DNA of 64,000 bases from Siniperca chuatsi (GCF_020085105.1 NC_058056.1:17851429-17915428); one strand, 5' to 3'; shown: positions 39,471 through 52,149, counted from the stretch's first letter. Notes: generated by a model not told the origin, from the letters alone. Made by a program: numbers and translations.

Positions 39471-39961
39471 TAATTATTCAAATTAAGTTCAATTAACTCA
39501 AATAAAGGCAGCGGGGTAATTTACCAGCTTAACATAATTTATAGTGTAGGGAATTACTGACCCATAACATAAAGATTTACCATTTTATTTCCCAACATGA
39601 AGGTTTAAATGCTGTTTCAAAGCCCTCCATATACTGCCAGGAATGACATTCTGATGGAGAACTACTGAATCCTTTATTTGTTGGCCTAAAAGTAGTCAAA
39701 TTTAAATATAGTACTAGAATCAGAATAAAAAATACCCACCACATGTAAGTTTTGAAAAACATGTAAGATTGCTAAAACCCCCAATTTCCCTGAAAAAATA
39801 TAGAGGTCATGACCTCAGTGTCCTCAATAGTAGCTATGGGCCTGGTAGCCAGTAATTGGAAAAGCAAAACCTAAATGAAACACCTGATGTGACATGACTA
39901 GAAGTGTTAAAATTTAAATATATTTGAACCTTTCTCCTTACTTTCCCTCCTCCCCTCCTAG

Positions 39962-40198
<237 letters not shown>

Positions 40199-40220
40199 TG
40201 AACATATGCTTACAAAGACA

Positions 40221-40226
<6 letters not shown>

Positions 40227-40280
<54 letters not shown>
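40227..40280. repeat. (CA)n microsatellite in C14orf132 3'UTR
   Basis: About 54 bp of CA starting roughly 28 nt after the C14orf132 stop codon. Confidence 0.97.
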
Positions 40281-40281
<1 letters not shown>

Positions 40282-41026
40282 CCTGCTTTTTCCGGATCCC
40301 TGGACCCCTGAGTGAGGCCATGCTTTGCAGACAGACACATACACTCTCTCTATGTCTCTCTCTCTTTCTCTCTCTCCCTTGCACTTAGCTTTTGGATCAG
40401 TTTGGGCCCCTGAGGGTGTGGAAGTTGTGATACTAAACAATGATATATAGACAACTATATTTCTTCATAAGAGGGAAAGACTGGGACTTGGCTGCATTTG
40501 TCAGTACCGAACGTTTTTGGATGCTAACATTTGAAAAGAAGCTTTTCCATACGACAGCTCTTTAGTTATAAACAGAAACATCAGACCTGCGCTATCAAGC
40601 AAGAATTAAAGGAACTTTTTTTTTCAGCTTAAGTTTGTTTCCATGTTTCTCCTCAGACAACATCCTCACTTGTAATGCAGAGATGAGAATGGAGATTAAA
40701 TGGGGCTTAAAATTAAGGTTGATCTGGGCCATCTTAAACATCCACCAGAAACTTGCTAAATCATTTAGGGCAGTGCTGTTTAATTATGTGGCTGAACAGA
40801 GATGATGACTGTTAAAACATTTAGAAAATACTGGGATTATTTTCATGTCAGGCAGCCCTGAGGCCCAGGACATTAGAGCTCATTTAAGGACTGATCTGTG
40901 GATGAAACATGCTATGGACACTGATCATCAGTGTATATGATATGTTTCTAAACACTTTTACTGACAGGAAACAAAGAATAGGACACTGACTATCATTAAA
41001 CTCATCTTGGTACACATTTAAAATCT

Positions 41027-41032
41027 AATAAA
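41027..41032 (+). terminator. Candidate poly(A) signal AATAAA
   Basis: First canonical AATAAA downstream of the C14orf132 stop codon (about 830 nt after it). A T-rich stretch follows. One of three candidates; usage unknown. Confidence 0.35.
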
Positions 41033-42242
41033 AATAGTTTCTGCAATGTTAACTAAATTATACACAATGGAGGATGGATATAATTATATGTGTAGTGTAA
41101 AAAGTCAACCCCTTTGAAACAAATGGTCTTATTGTCAGCTACCTACAGTAATACACCAGGGATTATTAGAAAATCTAATTGTACTGTCATCGTCTGTTCA
41201 GTAATGTTTAGATATTATCTACAGATGTTAACAAAATACAATTAAAAGCACAAATTGAATTGCAAGATGACATAGCCTACTTTACTTACTGCACCTGCTT
41301 ATTTTTTGTAGTTGTTTAATTGTTTTTTAAAAGTACAGCTTGTAAAAGTATTTTATATCACTCAATTAATACTGTCAGCAATAGAAGGTGGAAGTTCCTG
41401 ATATTACAGATATGTAAGGGCAGATATATGTGTTCACTGACCAGATCTATAGTGAATCTGTGATAAATACTAATGTGTGTGGGGAAAGGATGCCTTATTT
41501 TGGAATGAAATGTTGTTATATATCAAGCTGTCCCTATACATTGCATATACTGTGCAGTAAATTAGTTTTGTGTTACTGTGGAATCTGGAGGCAGCTGTCT
41601 CCATGGCAACTAATCCTCGTCCTAATTGTGAACAACAACTTTACTCTGAGACTCCAGCATTAACCTGCAGCCACAGATGCAATTTATGCTTTCTTCTCGG
41701 ATCATTTAATGAATACTCCCACACAAAGAAAATCACAGAAAACATTGCACTACATTTACACAAATATTACATTTGGTAACCATTGAATGTTTGAACTTTG
41801 CTAATTATTTGTGCTTTGCTTACAGTGTTTTATTTCCCTTTTTTAAGACAGCAAGCTACTGTTGGAGAACTGATAAAAATGTTAATAATTTAGTTTTTCC
41901 AGTAGTAGTTTTTATTTGTCTGTCAACTGGTCTTTCTTTACCTGGCAAACTGATATATTTTAGACACAGAGAGAAATAGAAAGAGGGAGCTCTTTTTTCA
42001 GTAAACTTATACTGTATTTCTTCTGGGATTTAGGAGATAACATCAATGTGCGTTAGGTTAAAAGATATGAACCTTTGTTGTAAACACCATACATGTTCAA
42101 ATGTTCATACACTGCAAATTACAATACTAGCTTACTGTATCAACTGTACCAATGTAAGGAGAAATTCAAACACACTAATCTCTGTTATTATGAGTGTACT
42201 TCTACAATGTTCAAAGAAGGACTTTTCAAGCCTGTTATTTTT

Positions 42243-42248
42243 AATAAA
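42243..42248 (+). terminator. Candidate poly(A) signal AATAAA
   Basis: Canonical hexamer about 2.05 kb after the C14orf132 stop, preceding the transposon-rich block. Plausible 3' end of the C14orf132 transcript. Confidence 0.35.
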
Positions 42249-42740
42249 TGGTTGATGTAGAAATACTGTATTTAGACATATTGTAAACCACATACAAAAT
42301 TCTCCTTTTGTAAAGACATATGCTATTAAAATTTCTGTATGAATGCATTTTGTTTTCTTCTGTTGACAAAAGAGGCACACATGGTCACAGAAACCTTTCA
42401 TCAAGTGAAGAATGATTCACTGGAAACATTGCTAAATGCAAACTTTTGGCTTTGAACACAGTGCTTCTCATACGGGAAGGTGTTTTAGTTCCATCTTTTC
42501 TCTGCCTGAATCGTCCTCGTGAAGCCAACCCACTGACAGACATCGCCAGTCGCTGCGAGCCATCAGGTGAGATTGATGCGAAGCTGAGATTGCGCCATCT
42601 GTCATTTTGACACAGGCACAAGTTGTTTAGAAACCACCTGGATTTATTCCTCTTTGGACCCCTGATTCCCTCCATCTATTTGTCTTCATACGTGTTTTGC
42701 TGAACCAACAGACTTGCAAACACTTACAAAAAACATAATA

Positions 42741-42756
42741 TTAAAACAATGTAAGA
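42741..42756 (+). repeat. 16-bp direct repeat, left member
   Basis: TTAAAACAATGTAAGA, identical to 44101-44116. Diverged similarity continues downstream in both places (AAAAAGAAGTGCTTCTG versus AAAAAGAAATGCTTCTG, then a TACATTT stretch). Confidence 0.65.
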
Positions 42757-42904
42757 TAGTCTTGCCTACTAAGAAAGGCAGGTTATTTACAAAAAAGAAG
42801 TGCTTCTGGGCTTTTCTGTATACATTTATCCTCTAGTCTGAAATCCTAAAAGCTAAAATTACTTTTACTTGATGAAATGAACTAACCTTTTTACTGCAAC
42901 AACA

Positions 42905-43243
42905 AGATCAAGAGTCTACAGCCACGCTAGCTGCTCTGTGAGGGTGTCTTAGGCACATTGGTGCTTTGAGCTAAGTGCTAACATCGGCACGCTAACATCC
43001 TCACAATGTCAATGTTAACATGCTGATGTTTAGCTATAGGTATAATTTTATGGCAATCAATAGTTGTCAAGACACTTCACTAAAAATTTAAAATGTCAAC
43101 CTGCTGGGGTAAAAGGGAATGAGTCAGGGGATCATTAGGATTCATCCTCTGGAGACCATGATTGTTTTTACAAAATTTTATGGCAATCACCCAGTAGTTC
43201 TTGAGATACTTCAGTCTGACCGTCCAATATCGCCAACCTTAGA
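42905..43243 (+). repeat. GCTAACATGCT-type repeat, copy 2, left part
   Basis: ACGCTAGCTGCTCTGTGAGG, TGCTTTGAGCTAAGTGCTAAC, ATTAGGATTCATCCTCTGGAGACC and CAGTCTGACCG precede a break at CCTTAGAG. The same repeat resumes at 44062 as CTAGAGCCATGCTGCTTGCATGACTAAAAA, so it was split by the element at 43244-44061. Confidence 0.75.
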
Positions 43244-44061
43244 GTACGGTCAATCAATTTGACAACACGTGTTGCATTTAGAAAACACGCTGCAAATACA
43301 GAAATGTGCTGCAAATACACACAACACAACCAAATAGAGGAACATGCTACAAATACACAAAACAACAATGAAAGTGTTTCCAGAGGACACTAAACAGCTT
43401 TGTGACTCACAAAGTGATCAGTTTCATCTGTTCATCTGATCAGATTCAAAGAAAAAGTTTAGAAAGCCTTTCTGAAACTGAAAATTAAGGTAAATTTAAA
43501 GGAATTTGAAAAGAAATGTCGGAAAACTACTGTTAATCAGATACAATAACCAGGTTCATCAGTGATGACAGACAGACTGTAGCCTGTTATGAACATTGGA
43601 GTGACCAAGTGCACATAAATAACATTTCCTAGGTTAATATCTGTCATAAACACTAAATTTCCTCACAAATCATTAAAATTACTGATAGCCTAGAATTCCT
43701 TTTTTGCTCTGCAAGCTCTTGCGAGGTCCATGCAGCGGCCACTTTTCAGCGAATGCTTAGAGTAGAGCAGTCAGAAACCCACAACATAAACGCGGATGAA
43801 ACATAGACCCATCTTCAATAACTTCTTGAGACACAAACATGGACTGTAGAAAACAAACCATGGCAACAACAAGCTGTCCAAGCCGTGTTCAGCACTTTTT
43901 AGTGTCCTCTGGCAACACTTCAGTTGTTGTTCTGTGTCGTGTGTATTTGCAGTGCATGTGTTGTCAAATTGATAAAGATGTTTTCTTAATTTGCTTGTGT
44001 TTTGTCTATTTGCATGTGTTTTCTTAAGCTGCAATGCGTTTGCTCTTATTGGCCACCATAC
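43244..44061. mobile_element. Terminal-inverted-repeat element (family F2), copy A, nested
   Basis: The right arm (GTGTTGTCAAATTGATAAAG ... AAGCTGCAATGCG ... GGCCACCATAC) is the inverse of the left arm of copy B at 57404. The interior is nearly identical to copy B over several hundred bp (e.g. CAAGCTCTTGCGAGGTCCAT, AACATAAACGCGGATGAAAC). The left arm is mostly deleted: GTACGGTC is followed directly by AATCAATTTGACAACAC. TTAGAG on the left and CTAGAG on the right suggest a short target duplication. No coding capacity. Confidence 0.75.
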
Positions 44062-44095
44062 TAGAGCCATGCTGCTTGCATGACTAAAAACCTCA
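44062..44095 (+). repeat. GCTAACATGCT-type repeat, copy 2, right part
   Basis: Continuation of 42905-43243 after the inserted F2 element. Confidence 0.65.
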
Positions 44096-44100
44096 CTATG

Positions 44101-44116
44101 TTAAAACAATGTAAGA
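44101..44116 (+). repeat. 16-bp direct repeat, right member
   Basis: Identical to 42741-42756; the pair flanks the nested transposon block. Confidence 0.65.
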
Positions 44117-44318
44117 GCATTTTATCTACTTAAAAAAGAAATGCTTCTGTACATTTTATGGGTACAGTCAATACATTTTTCCTGTAAGATTGAGGTCCAC
44201 TACTAACCTAAATTGCTAAATTACCTCATACATTATTTTTATTTTTATTCTATATTGCTGCTGCTTTTGGGTTTACTGTATCTAAAGCAAATATTGTTAT
44301 GTAAATATTGTTTTTTGA

Positions 44319-44324
44319 AATAAA
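44319..44324 (+). terminator. Candidate poly(A) signal AATAAA
   Basis: Canonical hexamer after a TTGTTATGTAAATATTG stretch. Farthest candidate 3' end for the C14orf132 transcript. Confidence 0.25.
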
Positions 44325-46880
44325 AAAATCTAACCTTTTCATCATAATCAAAAGTTTGACTTTACACCTTTATTGAGATCCACAGCATCACAGGTGCTTT
44401 TATAATCGTAACAATCATATCCAGAATGGCTTGCTACCAGAACATTGTGGTTGCAAATCCCAAGTCACCCTGGGCAGAAGTGATGTCAAAAACATTTAGA
44501 GATCAGTTTCACATTCATAATTCCATGAAACTGTGCTACTCAACCTTTACGCCACCTTACAGACTGAACCCTTTCAACACTGAAAAGGCAGCTTGGTTTG
44601 ATAATATGTGGATCAACTCCCTTCAAATTCGCCATTGGGTCTTTCTGATCCCCCTCAGCAGAGGGGAGAGAGCTGGAAGTTAAGTCAGCTGCACATGATC
44701 TTTAAACAACCTTCACATTGCTTCTGCTGCTTGCTGTGCCTTTCCTCTTTATCCGATCAAGCGACTCAATTGTGGGGAAAAAAATAGTCCCAGGGGCTTC
44801 GCTACAGCTCCTGACTCCTAGAGGCAAGTGAGTCTCAAAAAATCCTTCAAAAAGAGCAAGATGAAATGGATAACCATTGACCTTGCCTGGGCTAATCCAT
44901 GCTAATACATGGTAATTACTAGATTTTCAGGTGATAGAATCTACAGTGGCTCAGACTTCATTTAAATGGTCTGTGCAAGATGAGGCATGGCTTTGCCTGT
45001 GAACAATAGATAATGTTGGTGATTTAAAACCAGGATGTGATTAATCAGTCTGAAAGTATGAGGAGAGGAAAGGAAAGGAAAGCAGGAGAAAGTGTGAAAC
45101 AGGAGAATGTAACGAGAAGTTGACTCACTGCTCCTCGGTTGCCCTCAAGTCTCACAGGATGTAACACTTCAACCCAACTCTTGTCCAGTCGAGAGTGACA
45201 GCCTGGTGATGAGGTGCTGGGTATGCTAATAAATGCCAAGCCGCTTAGACACATCTTGTCAAACTGTCACTTCAGAGATAAATTGGAAAGTACAGTATGG
45301 GTCTATACTTATCCCAACCCTTAACAAAGGCTAGACATTACCATCTATATAATGTGTCACATACTGTATTTATGGCTATAACAGCATATTGATATTTGTG
45401 ACTAAGCATTGCAACAGCAAGAGGAGATGTAGGAGTGGATGTCTATTGCAGCATGCAAGTGTCTGTGCTTACAGCCCTGCGTGTGGGTGTGTGAGGTAGT
45501 GAGTAATTCTGGAGCTCTTCAGTATCATCAGGAGCCTGCATGTAGCGTCAACACACACTTATGCATCAATAAAGATGGAATCATGCAGAAATTAAAAAGA
45601 CAGTATAATATACAATACAGTTAGTCTCTGGGGTATCTGTTGCGCTTCACCAGATTCTCTTGGTGTCCTAGTTTACAGTTGTTTTTTTTCAATAATTTCA
45701 CACTTTATGATGGACCAACTTTTGGGAATGCTATATAGTGTTTATAAATAGTAAATAAGGGGGTTAAACTAAAGTGTTACTTTTGTTTTGTTATAAGATT
45801 TTCTTTTAAGAAGCTGTGACTCAGCAGACATTCACATGGATGCTTTGACCAATTTTGGATTGCTTTGAGAGGTTACAACGCCAGCAACACGTGCAGTATA
45901 AAGACCAACTTCATTAAGCCTGTATTATAGTGCATTATATTTTGATTTGCTTAGTACTTCTATTCCTGTGTGCACTGACGTGATAGTGAGCAGCTGTAAC
46001 AAAAGAGTTTCCCCTCTGGGATCAATAAAGTATTTCTGAGCTCTTTGGCTCGTGGCCTTTTTGCGTTTCATCAAAATAAGTTGGTCTCACAATAAAGTTG
46101 TTCCTTAAAGTACAAGTGTTGCTGGAGTTTGACCTGTCCAGACTATTTCCCTTGCATGTAGCTTGGAAGAAGGTGAAGCTGTGCCAAAAATCCCTCTGAA
46201 TTTTGGATAGCTGCAAACTATATCATACTTTCTAATATATTGTATGCTAATACATTAGCATGGACACCTGACAGAGCTACCTGCTATGAAGTTGGCTTGG
46301 TCTGTTCAGGTCCTAAGATAATTTTAGAGCTTTCTAACTTTTGCGCCTCACGGTCACAGAACTTCATCAGGAAATCAGACAGCATTTTTTCAAATCATTA
46401 GTGATGTTACCTGCAGTGAGGCCTGCTGTCCAGCAGGGAGCTGAAGTCATAAGTTGAATAGCTGTCCCCAGGTGAATGAGCTAATGGCAGCTGACCACAA
46501 TTGAGGGAGGATAATGGAGATACATTAGTGCATTGCTGCAGGTTAATTTTAATTTGTTTTTATGACTCAGGATATGAGTTATCAGAATCAATAATGGGAT
46601 TTCGATCCCAAGATTTCCTGCTTGAGGTCTGTAGCAAAGCTTGTTGCCACCGTGGGTTCCCCAAACACATACACAGCAGGGCATTCAAGGTCACGTCTTT
46701 TATCGTCACAGTCTGCTCACACACACACAGTTTCCACATAAACCATAAATGAGCCCGACCGTGCGTCTCTGGTTGCCTGGCTTCCCTCACGCTGGCCCCC
46801 GTGGCTCTTCTTAAGTCTTAAGTCTTAAGTCCAAACAAAGAGTACAAACAAAAGTTCAGCCGGTGTGGCTGTTCCGTGCT
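44325..46880. other. Intergenic
   Basis: No supported gene. CTGGGATCAATAAAGTATTTCTGA at about 46017-46040 resembles the 3' tail of a fish non-LTR retrotransposon (from memory). Confidence 0.5.
44426..44683 (+). other. 85-codon open frame, unrecognised
   Basis: Begins ATGGCTTGCTACCAGAACAT and ends TAA. It overlaps no repeat family I recognise and its composition is less AT-rich than its flanks. The protein is mixed-polarity with aromatic residues (e.g. NPKSPWAEVMSKTFRDQFHI) but no motif I know. It could be a chance frame, a relic of a gene or transposon, or conserved non-coding sequence. I do not call it a gene. Confidence 0.15.
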
Positions 46881-46883
46881 GGT

Positions 46884-46886
<3 letters not shown>

Positions 46887-46960
<74 letters not shown>

Positions 46961-46970
46961 TGTGTGTGTC
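46887..46970. repeat. (GA)n then (TG)n microsatellite
   Basis: About 72 bp of uninterrupted GA followed by about 10 bp of TG: a pure homopurine/homopyrimidine tract next to alternating purine-pyrimidine DNA. Confidence 0.97.
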
Positions 46971-48305
46971 CATCCCCAGGTCCAGCACACTACTGCATAT
47001 AAAGGGAGAGCACAATTAGTCCATGAGCCACAGCTGAAACAATTAGCTCTCCCTGGCACTGCTCACCTGAGCCACTCCCCCACCTCTCTCTCTCCCTCCA
47101 GCTGCCTGCTAACCATGCCCACCTCCACACGGTCACTTTCCAAGAAGATGAAAGTATGCTTGTTCTCATCAGATCAACAGCCTGTCTCCACTCCACGACA
47201 TGTTTGTCCGATTAAAAGAGGCACTGATATGGCACAAGGTATCAGAGCACAACATGAATTTTGCTTTGTTTGCATCATCTGTAATTGGCTCTGACGTTGT
47301 TTTTGATGGTAACTGCTTGAGCGCACAAGCAGGATTGAGTTTTATTCTGTGGTCTGATAACTGTGTGAGTAACAGACAGCTGTCATCACACTAACAGAGA
47401 TTTTTTACCAACTGGCATTGTGTGATTGCCTCTTGATTAACATATAAGGGGAAAGTATGGTTGGTGGAAAGGATTTTAGGTGGGCTGCTACCATGGCAAC
47501 AGCAGGCTGTAATGGATTTGGACAGCACCTTCAGCTTGTGGCAGCCATTTCTGGACCTCAATTTGGCTTGTTTCTTTCTTGGGTTTTTCTTCTTTCCACC
47601 TTTCTTTCTCACACACAAACACACCCACGAACATACCCTCTAATGATGCCTGTCAATCCAGCTAATATCCTCTGATGAGGAGCTCACAGAGCATCACCTA
47701 AAGCTCTGAATAATCGGAGTTGTAATTGAAAGCTTTCCCACTGATTAATTTAGTCCAGTTGTCATTTGTTAGGACACAAGAAATTTTAGGACACGGGCGA
47801 AATTTAAGAGAAGTCCCATGTAATCCGTTTCTGCATTAAGCTTTCCTTTCTACCTCCAATTGCATGGGATGGTAAATAGTGTGTCAAGTGTAACAGGGAA
47901 CACAGAGTCTTTAATGCAATCCTGGTGGCTCCACCACCCCCTGATGCTGCAGCAGCCTCAGTGAAAATGCTTCATTACTGTTACTCCATGATGGGAGCTC
48001 AGCATTGCCCGTCATCCGACAGGAGCCCTATTCTTTTGATTTTGTATCGCTGTTGAGTGGATGGCTGGGTCTCTCTCTTTCTCTCTCACACTTTTCTATG
48101 ATGTAGTAGGACAGACAAATTATCTGTCTCTGCCTGTCATCTCATATAGAAAACATCCTTAGAAAGTGGGGAATTTATGAGGAAGCTGCCCTTTGAACAA
48201 GATGGACACAGCCCTGCCCACCTGTGCCGTAAGCCAAATCTCCAATATATTAAGCTTATTACTTTTTTAATATAACCTTCATTTTTATTAAGCAAGTTGG
48301 CACAG
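46971..48305. other. Intergenic
   Basis: No gene or repeat family recognised. Confidence 0.5.
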
Positions 48306-48309
48306 ATTG

Positions 48310-48480
48310 ATACAGTACTTACAATGCAGGGGATCATTAAAGTCAGTAGGATTCATCCTCTGGGGATCATGAATGTCTGTACAAATTTTTATGCTAATCC
48401 ATCCAATATTTCAGTCTCGACCACAATGGTGGACTGACTGACCAACTTTGTCATTCCTTGAGCCACACTGCTAGCATGGC
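48310..48480 (+). repeat. GCTAACATGCT-type repeat, copy 3 (3' fragment)
   Basis: GGATCATTAAAGTCAGTAGG, ATTCATCCTCTGGGGATCATG, AATGTCTGTACAAATTTTTATG, AATCCATCCAATATTTCAG and GCCACACTGCTAGCATGGCT are the 3' part of the same family as 39184 and 42905. Confidence 0.75.
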
Positions 48481-49284
48481 TAAATATATATACTGTGTGT
48501 ATATACATACTGGAAAAACAACACAAAGAAGCACTTGCAAGTTGCAGGCACTTCTTCAACTTCTTCAATCACAAAGTGAATATGACGTTCAATCTATAAG
48601 CAGGAACCTGATCTGTATAGCAGACGTAACATTAAACATAAGTTTCAGAAAGTAATGGAGGAGTCCTAGGAATAAGACTCTCATCCCTCAGTAGACCACT
48701 GCCACAGCTCTGTCACTACACTGGATATGATTGGATATGAGCATACAGAACATGCAGCCTGTCACCATGGAGACTGACATGTATCATTGCGGTTGCTTGA
48801 TGCGCCCAGTGGCAGACACAGTTGAGTCTCACTTACATGGTTGCTGGCCAAAACTACAGTGGAAACTGCTCTGGGGGCTAATGGGGGATCCATTGAACAA
48901 GAGAGTGAGGCAAGTATAGAGACAGCTAGACAGATGCACAGGCTGACAGAAAATGTCAGGATGATTGAGAAGAGAAAAAATGCAAGAGAATGGGGAGGAA
49001 AAGGTTCAGGATTAACAGTGGAAAACTCTGTCCATTTCTCTGTGTGGTGATGAACGTCTGACAGGTGTTCACTCAGAGCAGAGCAGAGATTGATCAATGC
49101 TGATCTTTGTCATCTGTAGTTCACTCTGAAATGTTGGCAAGTGTGCCAGGAGTCTGTTTTCTGTTTCTGGCAATTCCTATATCTACCATTTTATTTATGA
49201 TTCAAGACATCTGTAAGGTCATTTCTGCATGACTTAAAGGCCATAGTGTATTCAGGGCTTTTCTTAATTTAAAGTAGCAATACC

Positions 49285-49507
49285 ACAGTGTAAAAAATAC
49301 TCTGTTAAGTGGTTAATTGTACTTAAGTACAATTTTGAGGTATATGTACTTCACTTGAGTATTTTCTGCTACTTTATACTAAAATCCACTAAAATTCAGA
49401 GGCAAATATTGTACTTTAATTATAAAGTATCAGAAAATTGACCTTAAAATTACCTTAAAATTAACTACAGTACTTGAGTAAATGTACTTAGTTACATTCA
49501 CCACTGT
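49285..49507 (+). mobile_element. MITE-like element (AGTGGTGGAATGT family), copy 2
   Basis: TGTACTTAAGTACAATTTTG and GAGTATTTTCTGCTACTTTATAC are followed by the inverted right end AGTACTTGAGTAAATGTACTTAGTTACATTCACCACTG. Same family as 1999-2285. Confidence 0.75.
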
Positions 49508-49989
49508 TTGAAGGCAAGCTATAGTGTATGTTATAGATTTTAGACAAAAATCATCAAATTCACATCAAACCAAATATTTCAGTAACCTCAGATACATATC
49601 ATGTCTGATGACAGTCACATGGACACAATGTGTTTAAGTATTAATTAATTATTTCCATATGTACGTGTGTTTTCAACAGAGGAGGACCGGCTGTCCTCTC
49701 ACCTTTTAGTGTTTTGTCTATTTCATTTCCAAGGCTCAGAACATTTTATATTTCATCCAGTAGAGGGCTCCAAATTAAACTTTTTCAGATGGTATTCCAA
49801 GATGATGAGGGTGTACACTACACACATTACATAGACTACTCTATGTATACTGTAGAATCAGAATCAACTTTATTGGCAAAGTGCAAACATATCAGGGATT
49901 TGACTTCACTTTTGTGTAGTTCTAAATATACTCACACTTGTGATAAGTTAGCATAGTTAGCATATATAAATGTATATGTACGTATATAC

Positions 49990-50018
49990 TGTATATATGT
50001 GTGTGTGTGTGTGTGTGT
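49990..50018. repeat. AT/GT dinucleotide microsatellite
   Basis: TATATATGTGTGTGTGTGTG-type run, about 30 bp. Confidence 0.9.
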
Positions 50019-52149
50019 ACTAAAGATATTTTTGTATTTTAGGCTCATTGCTCTGTAATATAATATGGCTGATTTAACAGTTCATGAGTGTAATGGCGTG
50101 TGGAAAGAGACTGTTCTGTGTCTGTTTTGACGCACAGTGCTGTGTAGCGCCTACTAGGAGGAACGAGTTGAAGGAAATAGATTATGTGCATTATGTAATG
50201 GGGTTTTCCCTATCTGTCTCAGTCTCTATGTAACCAGATATACTGTCATTTTTTATTTGTATAGTTCAATTTTGTAGTAATACTTTACATGGTTAAGAAG
50301 TAACTTAATTGCATTTACATGAAGATTGAAAGAGTGAAAGTTTAACAAAATATTCCGTTACATTATTTTTTTCCCTGCATCAGGTTTTCTAAAAGTTTTC
50401 CTTTGATAGAAGAGATGTTTCAGGCATCTGAAGGAGACAAGGTAGTGATATGTCGTTGCAATCCTCTCTGTAAGTATCACCAAACTGTCAAAAGCCATTC
50501 AGTAAAACAAGCAGTCATCTCTTTTGTCCCTCTGAGGCTAACTTTGGCCATGTAGTCAGTCGGCATCAGAATAAAAATACACAATACTTAACTGTCTAAG
50601 ACAAGACATGCCTGTTATCTGTTTGTCTTACATTGCATTTTAGTTTTTACTTATCAGACATTCCTTTAATGGTGGAAAATCTCAAAAAATATCAGAAGCA
50701 GAAGCTGAGTTCTCTCTTAATAAACAGTCTCTATTGTGTCATATTTTACACTATGCTTTTTAATAAAATGTTTAAAAGATAGCGTGTTGCTGAGGTGGTT
50801 TTACAGAAAATTCTCTTATTTCTTAATAGCATTTGCAGATGATCACAAAGTGGACGCTCACTGAGAAGTTACATAGATCACTAAAATCATTTGGAGTCAT
50901 AACCACGCTGAATGATCAAATATTTATTCCCCATCAAGTGGCTTTTCTCCCACACACTCACTTCTTCTCTAAACTATGGCCAGAAACATACGCTTTCAGC
51001 TCGGTCGTTGCACATAAACACATTAATTTCACCACAGATTTCCTGGTGTAGGTTAAATGTTTTTGATTTGTTCTGACGTTCAAATCACGGAATGAAAACA
51101 AAACTCAAATTCAAACAGACGTTTGGATTGCGGCCGCCCACTGGTAGTTGACTCAATCTATTGCATAATGTCTTGTGATGGCTGGTTTGTTAATATGAAA
51201 AAGGGATGTGAAATTAAATCGTATTTTTATTTCCTCGCATTTGATTTGCTCATTTTCCGTTGTCTTTATTTGAAAGCAAGATGAAAATTATAGATAAGGC
51301 ATTTGAAACTAGGGAGCAAATTATGAACGAAGACACATCATTTTCCAAAACCTGTCGCACCCTAGTGTACAGAAACAACTGATTTTACTGTATCTGTCTG
51401 TGATTAATCCAGCAATATTAGGTGGTCTGTGTATTTTTCCTGCCAGGAACATTTGAGCAGTCAGACACACAAAATTAAAAACAGGGGTTGATTTCTAAGG
51501 AAACGGCTCTGTGTTCCATGGCTGGCTGCATTAGTGGTATCACACAGTGCTCGTCAGAGTTGCATTAGTGGTTTCAGACAAGCGCAGAGGCCCTGGGCCA
51601 CTCCCAGCGTCAGCCCCTGGGGCTGGTTTGATTCCACCTCACATAAGCCCTCACTCACTCGCCTTTCAAAGGCCCTGATTGTACTGGACATCTGTGAAAA
51701 CAATATATAAACAACACTAGAGGAGCTGTACCCTATTGTCTCAAATCTGTCAGGAATTATTAACAGGGAACAGGGCTGGGATCAGCACCAAGAAATGGAG
51801 CTCACAGAGTGGAAAAAACATTGAGACAAGCAGAAGGAGACAGGAAATGAACTGACTATTTTCGAAGAGGAGCATGAGCCTTGCCGCCCTCGCGTCCAGA
51901 CGTTTTTTATATACCTCATTACACACTACTGAGACATAACTAACAGCAGCTGACAGAGTGGTAGTCTGTTTTCATGATTACTCAAGGACCTTTCAGTTTT
52001 CTATGATAAATTACTTCAAAGTCTACTATGTAAAGGATTCAGAGTGTCTCTATAAACTTATGAAGGATTGGGATGAGGAGAGGTTTAAATCACACACATT
52101 AGCCTAAAGTGACAAGGCTGTTAAATCAAATAAATGTTATTTTTGGACA

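Larger units (their letters stand above)
14394..39961 (+). other. C14orf132: C14orf132 intron 1 (25.6 kb)
   Basis: The intron is bounded by a gtgaga donor and a tcctag acceptor. No coding exon was recognised inside it on either strand; the open frames present are short, unlike any family I know, and often occur on both strands of the same stretch. Recognisable content is listed separately: repeats at 16035-16220, 16687-18065 (with a nested inverted repeat), 20779-21126, 27180-27245, 29300-29395, 31448-31508, 32873-33322, 35575-35770 and 39184-39470. The rest (about 14.4-16.0, 18.1-20.8, 21.6-27.2, 27.7-29.3, 29.4-31.4, 33.3-35.6 and 35.8-39.2 kb) is AT-rich sequence in which I see no gene. 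Conserved regulatory elements would be expected in so long an intron, but they cannot be picked out without alignment. Confidence 0.85.
40199..44324 (+). other. C14orf132: Probable long 3'UTR of C14orf132
   Basis: No other gene is seen after the stop codon for several kilobases. Canonical AATAAA hexamers on the + strand lie at 41027-41032, 42243-42248 and 44319-44324, any of which could end the transcript. Human C14orf132 is known to have a multi-kilobase 3'UTR (from memory), which supports a long one here. The region includes a CA microsatellite directly after the stop, a pyrimidine-rich tract at about 40340-40380 and a transposon-rich stretch from about 42.7 kb. The true 3' end is undetermined. 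Confidence 0.45.

Noticed and set aside
46863..47294. 143-codon frame with a long (RE)n run
   Set aside because: Translation of the GA microsatellite; no conserved protein.
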